Below, one piece after another: positions 1 through 5,862 of a stretch of 7,501 bases of DNA. Source of the DNA: Arenicella sp. GTDB taxonomy: Bacteria; Pseudomonadota; Gammaproteobacteria; Arenicellales; Arenicellaceae. Numbering within the stretch: the first letter of the stretch is position 1; the number at the start of each line of letters is the position of its first letter. The notes beneath the pieces are model-generated. The model was not told the DNA's origin and did no database searches. It was given only the letters and a program-made list of their open reading frames with translations. The stretch is taken from positions 1-7,501 of the forward strand of contig JALZWI010000085.1 of the NCBI GenBank assembly GCA_023299895.1. The letters run 5' to 3'. The position numbers were made by a program, and so were the translations under genes.

Positions 1-143
1 GGATTCATCTCTAAAAACCAATCTTGTTTTTGCTCTAGAGCACCTAAGTCCATCGCTTGATATTCATAAGGTATGCCCGTTTCTTCAAGCATGATTGAAA
101 TTTTATGGCCGTTGGGTGTGTCTGCTGTAAATAATTTTATCAT
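1..143 (-). CDS. Glutathione S-transferase, N-terminal part (cut by window edge)
   Basis: The first 47 residues are visible, beginning MIKLFTADTPNGHKISIMLE, and the rest lies left of the window. This is the thioredoxin-fold N-terminal domain of a GST. The TPNG(H/Q)K segment after the first strand and the EETGIPYE segment are typical of bacterial YfcG/YghU-like (Nu-class) GSTs, which have glutathione-dependent disulfide or peroxide activity. The role here is presumably glutathione-dependent handling of electrophiles or disulfides. The ATG at 143 is the family-typical start; its Shine-Dalgarno sequence is weak. The gene is divergent from the cupin gene. A promoter and palindromic operator lie about 120 nt upstream, so it probably belongs to the TetR regulon of this locus. 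The family is clear; the exact subclass and substrate are inferred. Confidence 0.88.
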   Translation of the reverse strand, partial: MIKLFTADTPNGHKISIMLEETGIPYEYQAMDLGALEQKQDWFLEMN

Positions 144-252
144 TAGTAATCTGTTTTCCAGTTTGATAGATATTCGTAATTATTATTTTTGATTAGTTGA
201 CTCAATTTTGGAGTAATAACTCTTCTCTAATTTCAAGTGCAAACCAATTAAA

Positions 253-270
253 CTACCTATTGATAGATAG
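253..270. promoter_or_regulatory. Operator copy 1, predicted TetR-family site (GST promoter)
   Basis: CTACCTATTGATAGATAG is an 8-2-8 inverted repeat with one mismatch between the arms. The same motif recurs at 342-359 and, in perfect form, at 3252-3269. It covers the -10/start region of the minus-strand GST promoter. Its size and symmetry suit a TetR-family dimer, and a TetR gene lies 1.1 kb away. The binding protein is inferred. Confidence 0.68.
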
Positions 271-297
271 ATTATGTAAAAAAACAATAAATGTCAA
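269..297 (-). promoter_or_regulatory. Predicted sigma70 promoter of the GST gene
   Basis: On the minus strand, TTGACA (292-297) is followed after exactly 17 bp by TAATCT (269-274). The predicted start of transcription is near 262, giving a leader of about 120 nt before the GST ATG. The palindrome at 253-270 overlaps the end of the -10 box and the start site, a classic repressor position. Confidence 0.6.
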
Positions 298-341
298 TAA
301 ACAAAAATGATCACTGACCTAAAAATAATTGGAAAATTGAC

Positions 342-371
342 CTATCTACAGATAGATAGCTTTGGTACTAT
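342..371 (+). promoter_or_regulatory. Operator copy 2 with extended -10 promoter for cupin-tetR
   Basis: CTATCTACAGATAGATAG (342-359) is the second copy of the 18-bp palindrome, with one mismatch between arms. Just downstream, TGG-TACTAT (363-371) is a good extended -10 element. A TTGACC at 337-342 sits too far (23 bp) for a standard -35, so the promoter probably relies on the TGn motif. The operator would cover the -35 region. The start of transcription is expected near 378, leaving a leader of about 139 nt before the cupin gene at 517. No strong terminator or known riboswitch was recognised in that leader. Confidence 0.58.
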
Positions 372-516
372 CATCAACATGATAAGCATAGTTTGTGTGA
401 GATTGAGGAATAAATCACACTAATGCGCCAACCAATATGCTTAAAAAGCAAGAATAGAACACAGTCATTAAGCTGTTTGTTTGAAATATAAAGACCTTAG
501 ATAATTAGAAACAAAT

Positions 517-1209
517 ATGAAAATTAATGCTGAATTTAATAAACGTGTTGTTGTACATAGTGCACAGTCCGAATGGATTGAGTCTCCAATGAGAGGAGTT
601 TACCGCCGACCTCTTGATAGAGTTGGCGCAGAAGTAGCTCGAGCAACCACAATCGTAAAATACGCAGCCAACAGTCAGTTCTCACCACATGTGCATACCG
701 GCGGTGAAGAGTTTTTGGTGCTCGAAGGCGTCTTCCAAGACGAACATGGTGATTACCCTGCTGGGTCCTATATTCGTAATCCACCAGAGTCTAAACACAC
801 ACCGGGCTCTGAAGCTGGCTGTGTCATGCTGGTAAAGCTGTGGCAGTTTGATCTTGAAGACAGAACACATGTTCAATTAAATTCAAATTTCATGCACGCG
901 ATACCACACCGAGATGGTGAAAACACCTCAGTAATACCTTTATATAAAGACCGATATGAAGAGACTAGCATTCAAGAATGGCAAGCAAACTCATCAATAC
1001 AGTTACAAGCAAGCAACGGGGTTGAGGTATTCGTTATTGATGGCAGCTTTTCTGAAGGTGGCGACACCTTATTAACTCAAAGCTGGCTAAGGCTTCCTAT
1101 TGGTTCGACATTGAATGTCAAAACTGGCTCAAACGGGGCAAAAGTATGGGTGAAACAGAATCATTTAAAAAACGTTGATAAACAAATACAACAGCTAATC
1201 GGTATCTAA
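517..1209 (+). CDS. ChrR-like cupin-domain protein
   Basis: This 230-residue protein has a cupin domain of the ChrR type (cupin_7-like). Residues 58-64 form the HxHxxxE ligand set (H58, H60, E64) in FSPHVHTGGEEFLVLEG. G83 in the YPAGSY turn and H94 supply the second cupin motif and fourth metal ligand. A second, weaker beta-barrel repeat (about 150-220) lacks these ligands, so the protein looks bicupin with one live metal site. In ChrR the C-terminal cupin senses singlet oxygen; the zinc-binding N-terminal domain that holds the sigma factor is absent here. This is therefore not an anti-sigma factor by sequence, and its role may be enzymatic or sensory in oxidative or electrophile stress. It is the first gene after operator copy 2 and is followed 119 nt later by the TetR gene on the same strand. 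The Shine-Dalgarno sequence is weak (AGAAA). Confidence 0.82.
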   Translation: MKINAEFNKRVVVHSAQSEWIESPMRGVYRRPLDRVGAEVARATTIVKYAANSQFSPHVHTGGEEFLVLEGVFQDEHGDYPAGSYIRNPPESKHTPGSEAGCVMLVKLWQFDLEDRTHVQLNSNFMHAIPHRDGENTSVIPLYKDRYEETSIQEWQANSSIQLQASNGVEVFVIDGSFSEGGDTLLTQSWLRLPIGSTLNVKTGSNGAKVWVKQNHLKNVDKQIQQLIGI

Positions 1210-1328
1210 TAAAATACGTTTTAATTCGACGGCATCTATAAAAAAGAGGCCTAGCTATTTATACTATGCTAATGAGGTACTATGCCAACTTAGCTCAATT
1301 AAAGTACTCACTATTGTGGTAAAGAAAT

Positions 1329-1886
1329 ATGTCAGAGACAGAACAATTTATACTAAACACGACCGAAGACATGATTCGCCAAGGCGGCTATAACGGTTTC
1401 AGTTTTCGAAATATTGCTGATGCTATTGGTATCAAAAGCTCGTCTGTGCATTACCACTTTGAAACCAAAGAAAAACTCGGAGCTGCTACTACTAAAAGGT
1501 ATACCCAAAATTTCATGACTGCCTTAGGCAAGCCTGAACAGATCAAAGCCGACGGCGTAAATCCAGTAACTTATTATATTACCGCATTTCGCAACGCTAT
1601 TATTAGCAATAAAGGCATGTGTTTATGCGGAATATTAGGTACGGAGACCAGCATGTTGCCAGACAGCATCGTGGCAGAACTAAAAAACTTTTTCGATAAA
1701 AATGTCGAATGGCTTGAAAGTGCGTACTATCAGATTGGCTACTCTGAAAATGCCCTAAAGAGCAACGCCCTAAAAACACTCTCTTTATTAGAAGGAGCTA
1801 TGATAATTTCGACAACCACAAAAGACTTGAACGGTTTCGATCTAGCAACAAAGCAGCTCCTTGACGAAATCAATAAACCCAATTAA
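1329..1886 (+). CDS. TetR/AcrR-family transcriptional repressor
   Basis: The protein has 185 residues, a normal TetR length. The N-terminal helix-turn-helix spans about residues 24-46, with FSFRNIADAIGIKSSSVHYHF as the recognition region and the typical YHF-x-(T/S)KE-x-L ending. The C-terminal ligand domain starts near 60 and contains GMCLCG with C98 and C100, followed by LGTETSMLP. This places it in the subgroup whose members carry a GxCLCG(M/I)LG motif. Exposed thiols in TetR proteins such as NemR sense reactive electrophiles; applying that here is inference. The likely targets are the three 18-bp palindromes at 253, 342 and 3252. No copy lies directly before this gene, so autoregulation would act through co-transcription with the cupin gene. 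The start ATG is preceded by a weak AAAG ribosome site. Confidence 0.92.
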   Translation: MSETEQFILNTTEDMIRQGGYNGFSFRNIADAIGIKSSSVHYHFETKEKLGAATTKRYTQNFMTALGKPEQIKADGVNPVTYYITAFRNAIISNKGMCLCGILGTETSMLPDSIVAELKNFFDKNVEWLESAYYQIGYSENALKSNALKTLSLLEGAMIISTTTKDLNGFDLATKQLLDEINKPN

Positions 1887-2083
1887 TCAGGTTTAGTTTA
1901 TTAGGGCAAGCCATTTAAGCTTGTGACAATTTTAGTAACAATAAATTTGTTTATCGATATGGAAAAACTGCATCGGGTATCACAGTTTACTAGTTCTAAA
2001 GGAGCATACGAGTATCTCGACGCGCTTTGACAGTCTATTTTTACTCGGCACCCTTGAGGAGTAAAACCAGCTCCCGCCTATTG

Positions 2084-3004
2084 TTAATCTAAATCATCAC
2101 TTAAAAAAGGGGATATCTCTACAGATGACCATTTGCCATTAATCGCACTCTTAACCCTCAGACCTCTGTCTAAAGTAAAATAAATACGGCGCGGTAAAAA
2201 CTTAGGGCTTTCACTATTCCCCTCATTCTCAATGCGAGCTTTACCGCTTAATAATAGTAGGTCACCTGAATTAAAATCGATAAACATAAGTCCAACATAG
2301 TCGTAGTTGTGAATATTGCCGAATGTTTGAAAAAAATTATTACCAGGGTAATCATTAAACCAAAGTTGCTTGTTATCATCGACACGAACGAACCCAGGCT
2401 TACCCCCACGATGACTCGCATCTAAATTTCCGTTTTCTTTTTCCGCACTTGCGATCAAGAGCGTATCAGCGCCTTTAATAAGGTTAATATCATGTTCACC
2501 AAAGTTAACAAAATGCTCGTAAGGGTTGATCGCTTCAATAGTATCGGCACTGACTTTAAAATCCCGTAATTGAATGTACTTGGGGCAATTACCAAAACTG
2601 TCACCGACGGCGATCGATAAAGCATTGCCATGTTTACTACTATTAAAATTACCATTAAGTCTATTACGCCGACGTGTACTTAAATCTAGCCCAACAATAC
2701 CAACTGGTTTTTTTTCGCCCGTTTGCAAACACAATTGATCTTGCGCGATTACTCCGCCATTTAAGTTTAGTGTTTTCTCATCAGGACTATTGATAAATCC
2801 AGGAGGGCCCTGCATAAAGCTAAGCCAAGGCCGCCCATCATTATCATGTAATGCAATAAACACATACTCTAAACCCTCAAAAAAAAATTTGTGTTGCTCG
2901 ATAATGGCATGACGAATAAGTTTATTACCTATTTTGGCGGTTCTTTTATCAACTGCAGACTCTGTTTGCATTAATACTTCGCCAGAATGAAATACCGTCC
3001 TCAT
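2084..3004 (-). CDS. PNPOx-like FMN-binding split-barrel family protein
   Basis: The protein has 306 residues from the ATG at 3004. It belongs to the COG3576-like group annotated as pyridoxamine 5'-phosphate oxidase family proteins. Seen features are FHSGEVLMQ near the start, WLSFMQGPPGF (60-70), the group's signature SFGNCPKYIQ (136-145), and a second half with FNDYPGNNFFQTFGNI (217-231) and VGLMFIDFNSGDLLLLSGKA (237-256). Such proteins usually bind flavin and may act as oxidoreductases; the substrate is unknown. An in-frame TTG at 3040 would add 12 residues. The ATG at 3004 is preferred because it follows GAGAAG at good spacing and gives the usual family N-terminus. The gene is convergent with tetR and divergent from the VOC gene. 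No operator copy lies close to its start, so its place in the regulon is unproven. Confidence 0.85.
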   Translation of the reverse strand: MRTVFHSGEVLMQTESAVDKRTAKIGNKLIRHAIIEQHKFFFEGLEYVFIALHDNDGRPWLSFMQGPPGFINSPDEKTLNLNGGVIAQDQLCLQTGEKKPVGIVGLDLSTRRRNRLNGNFNSSKHGNALSIAVGDSFGNCPKYIQLRDFKVSADTIEAINPYEHFVNFGEHDINLIKGADTLLIASAEKENGNLDASHRGGKPGFVRVDDNKQLWFNDYPGNNFFQTFGNIHNYDYVGLMFIDFNSGDLLLLSGKARIENEGNSESPKFLPRRIYFTLDRGLRVKSAINGKWSSVEISPFLSDDLD

Positions 3005-3182
3005 ATATCTTCTCTTATAATTTAAAAAACAAATATTCAATCGTTTATTTTAGGAACAACAATCAAACTACCCATATATTGAACTACCGTTTTAGTTTCA
3101 CAAAACTGGCAAGCACAGTATAGGTTAGTCACCGCCATTTAATAATCCGATACACATTTTCCACGCAAGCAGTTCAACCATC

Positions 3183-3212
3183 TTTATACCCCTTTATAAG
3201 TATCATTATCAA
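3183..3212 (-). promoter_or_regulatory. Possible promoter for the PNPOx-like gene
   Basis: On the minus strand, TTGATA (3207-3212) is followed after 18 bp by TATAAA (3183-3188). It would give a leader of about 170 nt. The surrounding sequence is AT-rich, so a chance match is possible. Operator copy 3 lies about 40 bp upstream of this promoter, where binding could still affect it. Confidence 0.3.
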
Positions 3213-3247
3213 ATCGCTTAAATTTAAGTATAAATATAAAAAAAGCA

Positions 3248-3276
3248 TTGACTACCTATTGATAGGTAGATAATAT
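3248..3276 (+). promoter_or_regulatory. VOC-gene promoter with perfect operator copy 3 in its spacer
   Basis: TTGACT (3248-3253), a 17-bp spacer and TAATAT (3271-3276) form a near-consensus sigma70 promoter. The perfect palindrome CTACCTAT-TG-ATAGGTAG (3252-3269) fills the spacer, so a bound dimer would exclude RNA polymerase. This is the strongest of the three promoter-operator pairs in the window. The start of transcription is expected near 3283. Confidence 0.8.
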
Positions 3277-3302
3277 TGGCAAACTCAATAAAACACAAGA
3301 GC

Positions 3303-3329
3303 CTCAAGTCTGGTTGTTGATGACTTGAG
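3303..3329 (+). promoter_or_regulatory. Hairpin in the 5' leader of the VOC gene
   Basis: CTCAAGTC (3303-3310) pairs perfectly with GACTTGAG (3322-3329) across an 11-nt loop. It lies about 20 nt after the predicted start of transcription and 41 nt before the ATG. No U-run follows on the plus strand, so it is not a standard terminator. An mRNA-stabilising 5' hairpin is one possibility. Confidence 0.45.
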
Positions 3330-3370
3330 TACTTTAAAAACATTTAACTTAATAACATAGGAAAATTAAA

Positions 3371-3739
3371 ATGCTTGGATATACTACAATTGGTTCAAAA
3401 AATTTAGACAAAGCGATGTCATTCTACGACGAACTACTCGGTTTAGTAGGTGGTAAACGATTAATGGAAATGGACCGAATTAAATTCTACGGTACTGATG
3501 CTGGTGGTGCGATGTTAGCCGTTTGTACTCCTGCTGACGAAGGCGTTCAGAGTTGTGGTAACGGTCAAATGGTTGCAATCCCTGGTGGTTCTGCAGAAGG
3601 CGCTGAAGCACTTTATAAAAAAGCAATTGAATTAGGCGCTACTGATGCTGGTGAACCTGGTCAACGCTTAGACTTTTTCTACGGTTCATATGTTTATGAC
3701 CTAGACGGCAACAAATTATGTTTTTTCCACATGACTTAA
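3371..3739 (+). CDS. VOC-family (glyoxalase/dioxygenase fold) protein
   Basis: This 122-residue protein has the vicinal-oxygen-chelate fold as two beta-alpha-beta-beta-beta modules. Module one begins YTTIGSKNLDKAMSFYDELLG and module two covers about residues 63-120, ending with the family's YVYDLDGNKLCFF. It belongs to a bacterial group with a conserved GNG-x-MVA segment (64-69). The usual first-strand His and the final Glu metal ligands of glyoxalase I are not seen: the first strand reads Y-T-T-I and the last reads K-L-C-F-F. It should therefore not be called GloA. Its role may be binding or converting an electrophile or antibiotic-like ligand. It is a single-gene unit with a tightly placed operator upstream and a strong terminator downstream. 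TAGGA, 9 nt before the ATG, serves as ribosome site. Confidence 0.87.
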   Translation: MLGYTTIGSKNLDKAMSFYDELLGLVGGKRLMEMDRIKFYGTDAGGAMLAVCTPADEGVQSCGNGQMVAIPGGSAEGAEALYKKAIELGATDAGEPGQRLDFFYGSYVYDLDGNKLCFFHMT

Positions 3740-3758
3740 TCGCCAATCAATAATTTGT

Positions 3759-3790
3759 AAAAAAGGCCGAGTATAACTCGGCCTTTTTTT
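3759..3790. terminator. Rho-independent terminator, bidirectional in form
   Basis: The stem GGCCGAGT (3765-3772) / ACTCGGCC (3776-3783) is a perfect 8 bp with a 3-nt loop. It is flanked by six A on the left and seven T on the right. It ends the VOC transcript 20 nt after its stop codon, and the A-run also allows it to stop transcription arriving from the convergent DJ-1/PfpI gene. The stretch 3791-3950 holds nothing else recognisable. Confidence 0.92.
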
Positions 3791-3950
3791 GTTAGTTGAT
3801 AGTTACAATACATTTATAACCACCGACCTCACTTTTATATTTATAATTCAAATTATTCTTCTAGTGAAGATATCATCAAAATTAAATTGCACACCACTAG
3901 CGCCAACTCTCTACAAGCGTCAACTTCAACGCCTTTTATGTGCAAGCAAA

Positions 3951-4628
3951 CTATTTAATCGCTTTTACCAAAGCTTCAGCAACAGCAGCTGACGAACCAG
4001 GATTTTGTCCTGTTATAATCAAACCATCAACGACAGCCAGCGAATTCCAATCCTCAACCTTTTTGTAAACTCCTCCCATTGCGATAAGCTGATCTTCGAC
4101 CAAATAGGGTACGACATTGGTTAATTTCACCGCGGCTTCTTCGGAGTTACTAAAACCAGTGACTTTTTTACCTTTAACTAACGGATCACCATTTTTATCC
4201 TTAGCTTTCAATAACACCGCAGGCGCATGACATACTGTAGCCACAGGTTTCCCAGCAGCAATAAAGCCTTCAATCAGAGCAATTGAATAATTATCATTAT
4301 GCAGATCCCATAATGGACCATGGCCACCTGGATAGAATACCGCGTCAAAATCTTCTACTTTCATTTCTGATAACTTCACGGTGTTCGCCAGTTCATTTTG
4401 AGCAGCCCGGTCATCATCAAATCGGCGTGTATCATCGGTTTGAAAATCAGCCTCGTGACTTTTCGGATCCAGTGGTGGTTGGCCGCCACTCGGTGAGGCC
4501 AGCGTAATTTGCACGCCGGCACCTTTCAAGTGATAATAAGGACTCGCAAATTCCTCTAACCAAAAGCCTGTTTTCTTGCCGGTATTACCCAGTTGATCGT
4601 GCGATGTTAAAACAATAAGTACTTTCAT
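3951..4628 (-). CDS. DJ-1/PfpI protein, HSP31-like type 1 glutamine amidotransferase domain
   Basis: This 225-residue single-domain protein has the catalytic elements of the HSP31/glyoxalase III branch. These are a Glu in TGFWLEEFASPYY (E25 or E26), the nucleophile elbow ATVCHAP with C133 and H134, and the PGGHGPLWDL loop (100-109). Relatives convert methylglyoxal to lactate without glutathione or act as chaperones or deglycases; which applies here is not shown by sequence. AAGGA lies 8 nt before the ATG and supports the start. The gene sits beside the end of the cassette array and reads in the same direction, with about 70 bp between. No attC follows its stop codon, so it is not a cassette. 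No copy of the 18-bp operator is near it, though its function fits the neighbouring detoxification genes. Confidence 0.93.
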   Translation of the reverse strand: MKVLIVLTSHDQLGNTGKKTGFWLEEFASPYYHLKGAGVQITLASPSGGQPPLDPKSHEADFQTDDTRRFDDDRAAQNELANTVKLSEMKVEDFDAVFYPGGHGPLWDLHNDNYSIALIEGFIAAGKPVATVCHAPAVLLKAKDKNGDPLVKGKKVTGFSNSEEAAVKLTNVVPYLVEDQLIAMGGVYKKVEDWNSLAVVDGLIITGQNPGSSAAVAEALVKAIK

Positions 4629-4700
4629 TAGGTTGTTCCTTGTTACGGTTTGTTTTCCGTCATTGCGAATTGGATCTTAAATTCATTAAAAGCATATTCC

Positions 4701-4730
4701 ACATAACAAGCACGGCGCTTCTTGTTAATT
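4701..4730 (-). repeat. Terminal attC-like site, severely shortened
   Basis: On the minus strand, R'' AATTAAC and R' GTTATGT are separated by only 16 nt. The perfect 7-bp arms TAACAAG and CTTGTTA (plus 4704-4710 and 4721-4727) remain, but the long imperfect stem of a normal attC (about 57 nt or more) is missing. The stop codon TAA of the RelE-like toxin lies in R''. It marks the boundary between the array and the chromosomal flank. Confidence 0.6.
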
Positions 4731-4988
4731 GCCTTTGTATACACCTGATCTATGAGCTATTTTGACAACATGAATAACCAACTTTTCATCTCTTATTTCA
4801 TAGATGATTCGGTATTGTCCTTGTCGAACGCGATAGCGTTCTTGAGCAGACAGCTTTACGCAGCCTTCTAATCTCGGGTTTTCACACAGCGAATCTATTT
4901 TTTTAAGAATCCGCCTTACATCTGCATTTGGAATTATACGAAGATCTTTGGCAACAGACTTTCTAAACGTTACCTCAAATTTTGCCAT
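4725..4988 (-). CDS. RelE/ParE-family toxin
   Basis: The protein has 87 residues, the usual toxin length. Two N-terminal helices (about 10-36) are followed by the beta sheet with KLSAQERYRVRQGQYRIIYEI (45-65) and the C-terminal VVKIAHRSGVYKGN. R53, R55, R60, H79, R80 and Y84 occupy the positions of the basic and aromatic residues typical of RelE-like mRNA interferases. The ParE branch instead targets gyrase, and the sequence does not separate these fully. It overlaps the antitoxin gene by 14 nt in another frame and has no clear Shine-Dalgarno sequence, so translation is probably coupled. The last codons and the stop run into the shortened attC. Confidence 0.93.
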   Translation of the reverse strand: MAKFEVTFRKSVAKDLRIIPNADVRRILKKIDSLCENPRLEGCVKLSAQERYRVRQGQYRIIYEIRDEKLVIHVVKIAHRSGVYKGN

Positions 4989-5208
4989 GTTTTTTCAAAT
5001 CATTAAGCAATTCTTCGTAACTTATTTCCTTTTCATTCGCGCGCTGAGAGAAAAAAGCTAAGTCTTCTTGGTCTTCGCTCATCAACAACCTTACCGCTTC
5101 ATCGATAAGCTCCGAAATGGACATATCAGATGACGCTGCTTTCAATCTTAAAGCCTGGTGTATTTCCGGCTCAAAATACACAGTTGATCGTTTCGATAAA
5201 TTACTCAT
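4975..5208 (-). CDS. Ribbon-helix-helix antitoxin of the RelE/ParE pair
   Basis: This 77-residue protein starts with a ribbon-helix-helix DNA-binding domain (about 6-45: STVYFEPEIHQALRLKAASS followed by the helix DMSISELIDEAVRLLM). Its acidic C-terminal half (about 46-77) would wrap the toxin. The antitoxin-first order with a 14-nt overlap is usual for relBE/parDE-type operons. GAGG lies 7 nt before the ATG. The protein probably neutralises the downstream toxin and represses its own promoter through the palindrome at 5239-5254. Confidence 0.9.
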   Translation of the reverse strand: MSNLSKRSTVYFEPEIHQALRLKAASSDMSISELIDEAVRLLMSEDQEDLAFFSQRANEKEISYEELLNDLKKHGKI

Positions 5209-5234
5209 AATGCACCTCGCTCAATAATAATAAC

Positions 5235-5263
5235 ATTGTAGCGTCACAACGCTATGATGTCTA
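5235..5263 (-). promoter_or_regulatory. Cassette promoter and operator for the RHH-RelE pair
   Basis: On the minus strand, TAGACA (5258-5263), a 17-bp spacer and TACAAT (5235-5240) form a good sigma70 promoter. A perfect inverted repeat TAGCGT-N4-ACGCTA (5239-5254) lies in the spacer and touches the -10 box. It is the likely site for the ribbon-helix-helix antitoxin. Confidence 0.62.
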
Positions 5264-5269
5264 ACGTGC

Positions 5270-5351
5270 AATTAACGCCGTGAACACGAGCGCACAGCGG
5301 AAAAATGTAAGCGCGAGCGAGTAGTTTTTCCGATGAAGCAACTTGTTATGT
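5270..5351 (-). repeat. attC site between the DUF2834 and RHH-RelE cassettes
   Basis: R'' ACATAAC and R' GTTAATT (minus strand) enclose an 82-nt element. Its inner stem pairs CGGAAAAA with TTTTTCCG around a GC-rich loop. The TAA stop of the DUF2834-like gene is part of R''. Its R' half resembles that of the site at 6370-6443 (TAACGCCGyGAACACG on the plus strand). Confidence 0.8.
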
Positions 5352-5690
5352 TTCATGAGAATTTAATGTTTCATTCATTCTAATTAGGTGACGCTCCCGT
5401 AAGAGAAAGTAAAGCGGGATCGTGAACGCAGCTGCAATAAGGAATGTAAATATTAAACATGCGGACCACCACCAGTACGAAATCTTAAGGCGATCAGTTT
5501 CAATAAAAGACCAAACTAAGAATGCAGTTACGACAACCACGAGATCGTTTGCAATCGAAGATGATGCAGACGTTGAATACATATCAGCAATGTAGTTAGT
5601 CTCCCGTGGTTGCAAATTAAAGTACCAAGTTACGAATAAACCAACTATCGCTAAAACGAAATAGAATACTTGAATTGCTGTGATCTTCAT
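5346..5690 (-). CDS. DUF2834-like small membrane protein
   Basis: This 114-residue protein has three predicted transmembrane helices, at about 4-24, 46-64 and 70-97. The loop between the first two carries SASSSIANDL (41-50), and FNLQ follows helix one. This pattern, with a C-terminal PLYFLLRER, matches my recollection of the DUF2834 family, whose function is unknown. It is the only gene of its cassette. The ribosome site is weak (AGGA, 13 nt before the ATG) and no convincing promoter was found in the 100 bp upstream. Expression may depend on read-through from the right. The last codon and stop touch the attC. Confidence 0.78.
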   Translation of the reverse strand: MKITAIQVFYFVLAIVGLFVTWYFNLQPRETNYIADMYSTSASSSIANDLVVVVTAFLVWSFIETDRLKISYWWWSACLIFTFLIAAAFTIPLYFLLRERHLIRMNETLNSHET

Positions 5691-5790
5691 TGATATTTTC
5701 GAGTCCTGTAAGTTTTTAGAAAGCGCTGAAAAGTGTGGGGTGTCATATTAAACTACTTATATCCCAAATACTCGTTTTAGCGTCGCAGAC

Positions 5791-5862
5791 ACATAACGCC
5801 CGCAGTCAATCGAACTAATTTGCATCGCAGCTGAAAATTAGTCCGATTGACTGCGCTTATTA
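5791..5862 (-). repeat. attC site with long regular hairpin, overlapping the YdjM-like gene
   Basis: R' is GTTATGT; R'' is degenerate (AATAAG in place of AATAAC). A 12-bp arm (5801-5812 with 5844-5855), one A/C mismatch and a further 8-bp arm (5814-5821 with 5835-5842) close a 13-nt loop. The last eight codons and the stop codon of the YdjM-like gene lie within it. Confidence 0.78.

Noticed and set aside
395..420. GTGTGA ... TCACAC resembling a CRP site in the cupin leader
   Set aside because: The half-sites are separated by about 14 nt, whereas a CRP site has TGTGA-N6-TCACA, so the spacing is wrong.
2039..2066. Inverted repeat TTTTACTC ... GAGTAAAA between tetR and the PNPOx-like gene, as a shared terminator
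   Set aside because: The stem is AT-rich with a 12-nt loop and no U-run after it on either strand. How these convergent genes terminate remains unclear.
3004..3040. Longer PNPOx-like protein starting at the TTG at 3040
   Set aside because: The extra 12 residues are unlike family N-termini and have no ribosome site, whereas the ATG at 3004 follows GAGAAG.
3066..3090. Two AACTACC direct repeats as another copy of the TetR operator
   Set aside because: They match only one half-site, in direct rather than inverted order, and are not on a recognisable promoter.
3789..3992. Plus-strand ORF of 67 codons between the VOC and DJ-1 genes
   Set aside because: It starts in the T-run of the terminator, overlaps the end of the DJ-1/PfpI gene, has no ribosome site and has low-complexity composition.
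4283..4507. Plus-strand ORF inside the DJ-1/PfpI gene
   Set aside because: It is antisense to a clearly conserved protein; no independent support.
3951..4628. DJ-1/PfpI gene as the last cassette of the array
   Set aside because: No attC-like repeat follows its stop codon, and its surroundings and function fit the chromosomal stress locus.
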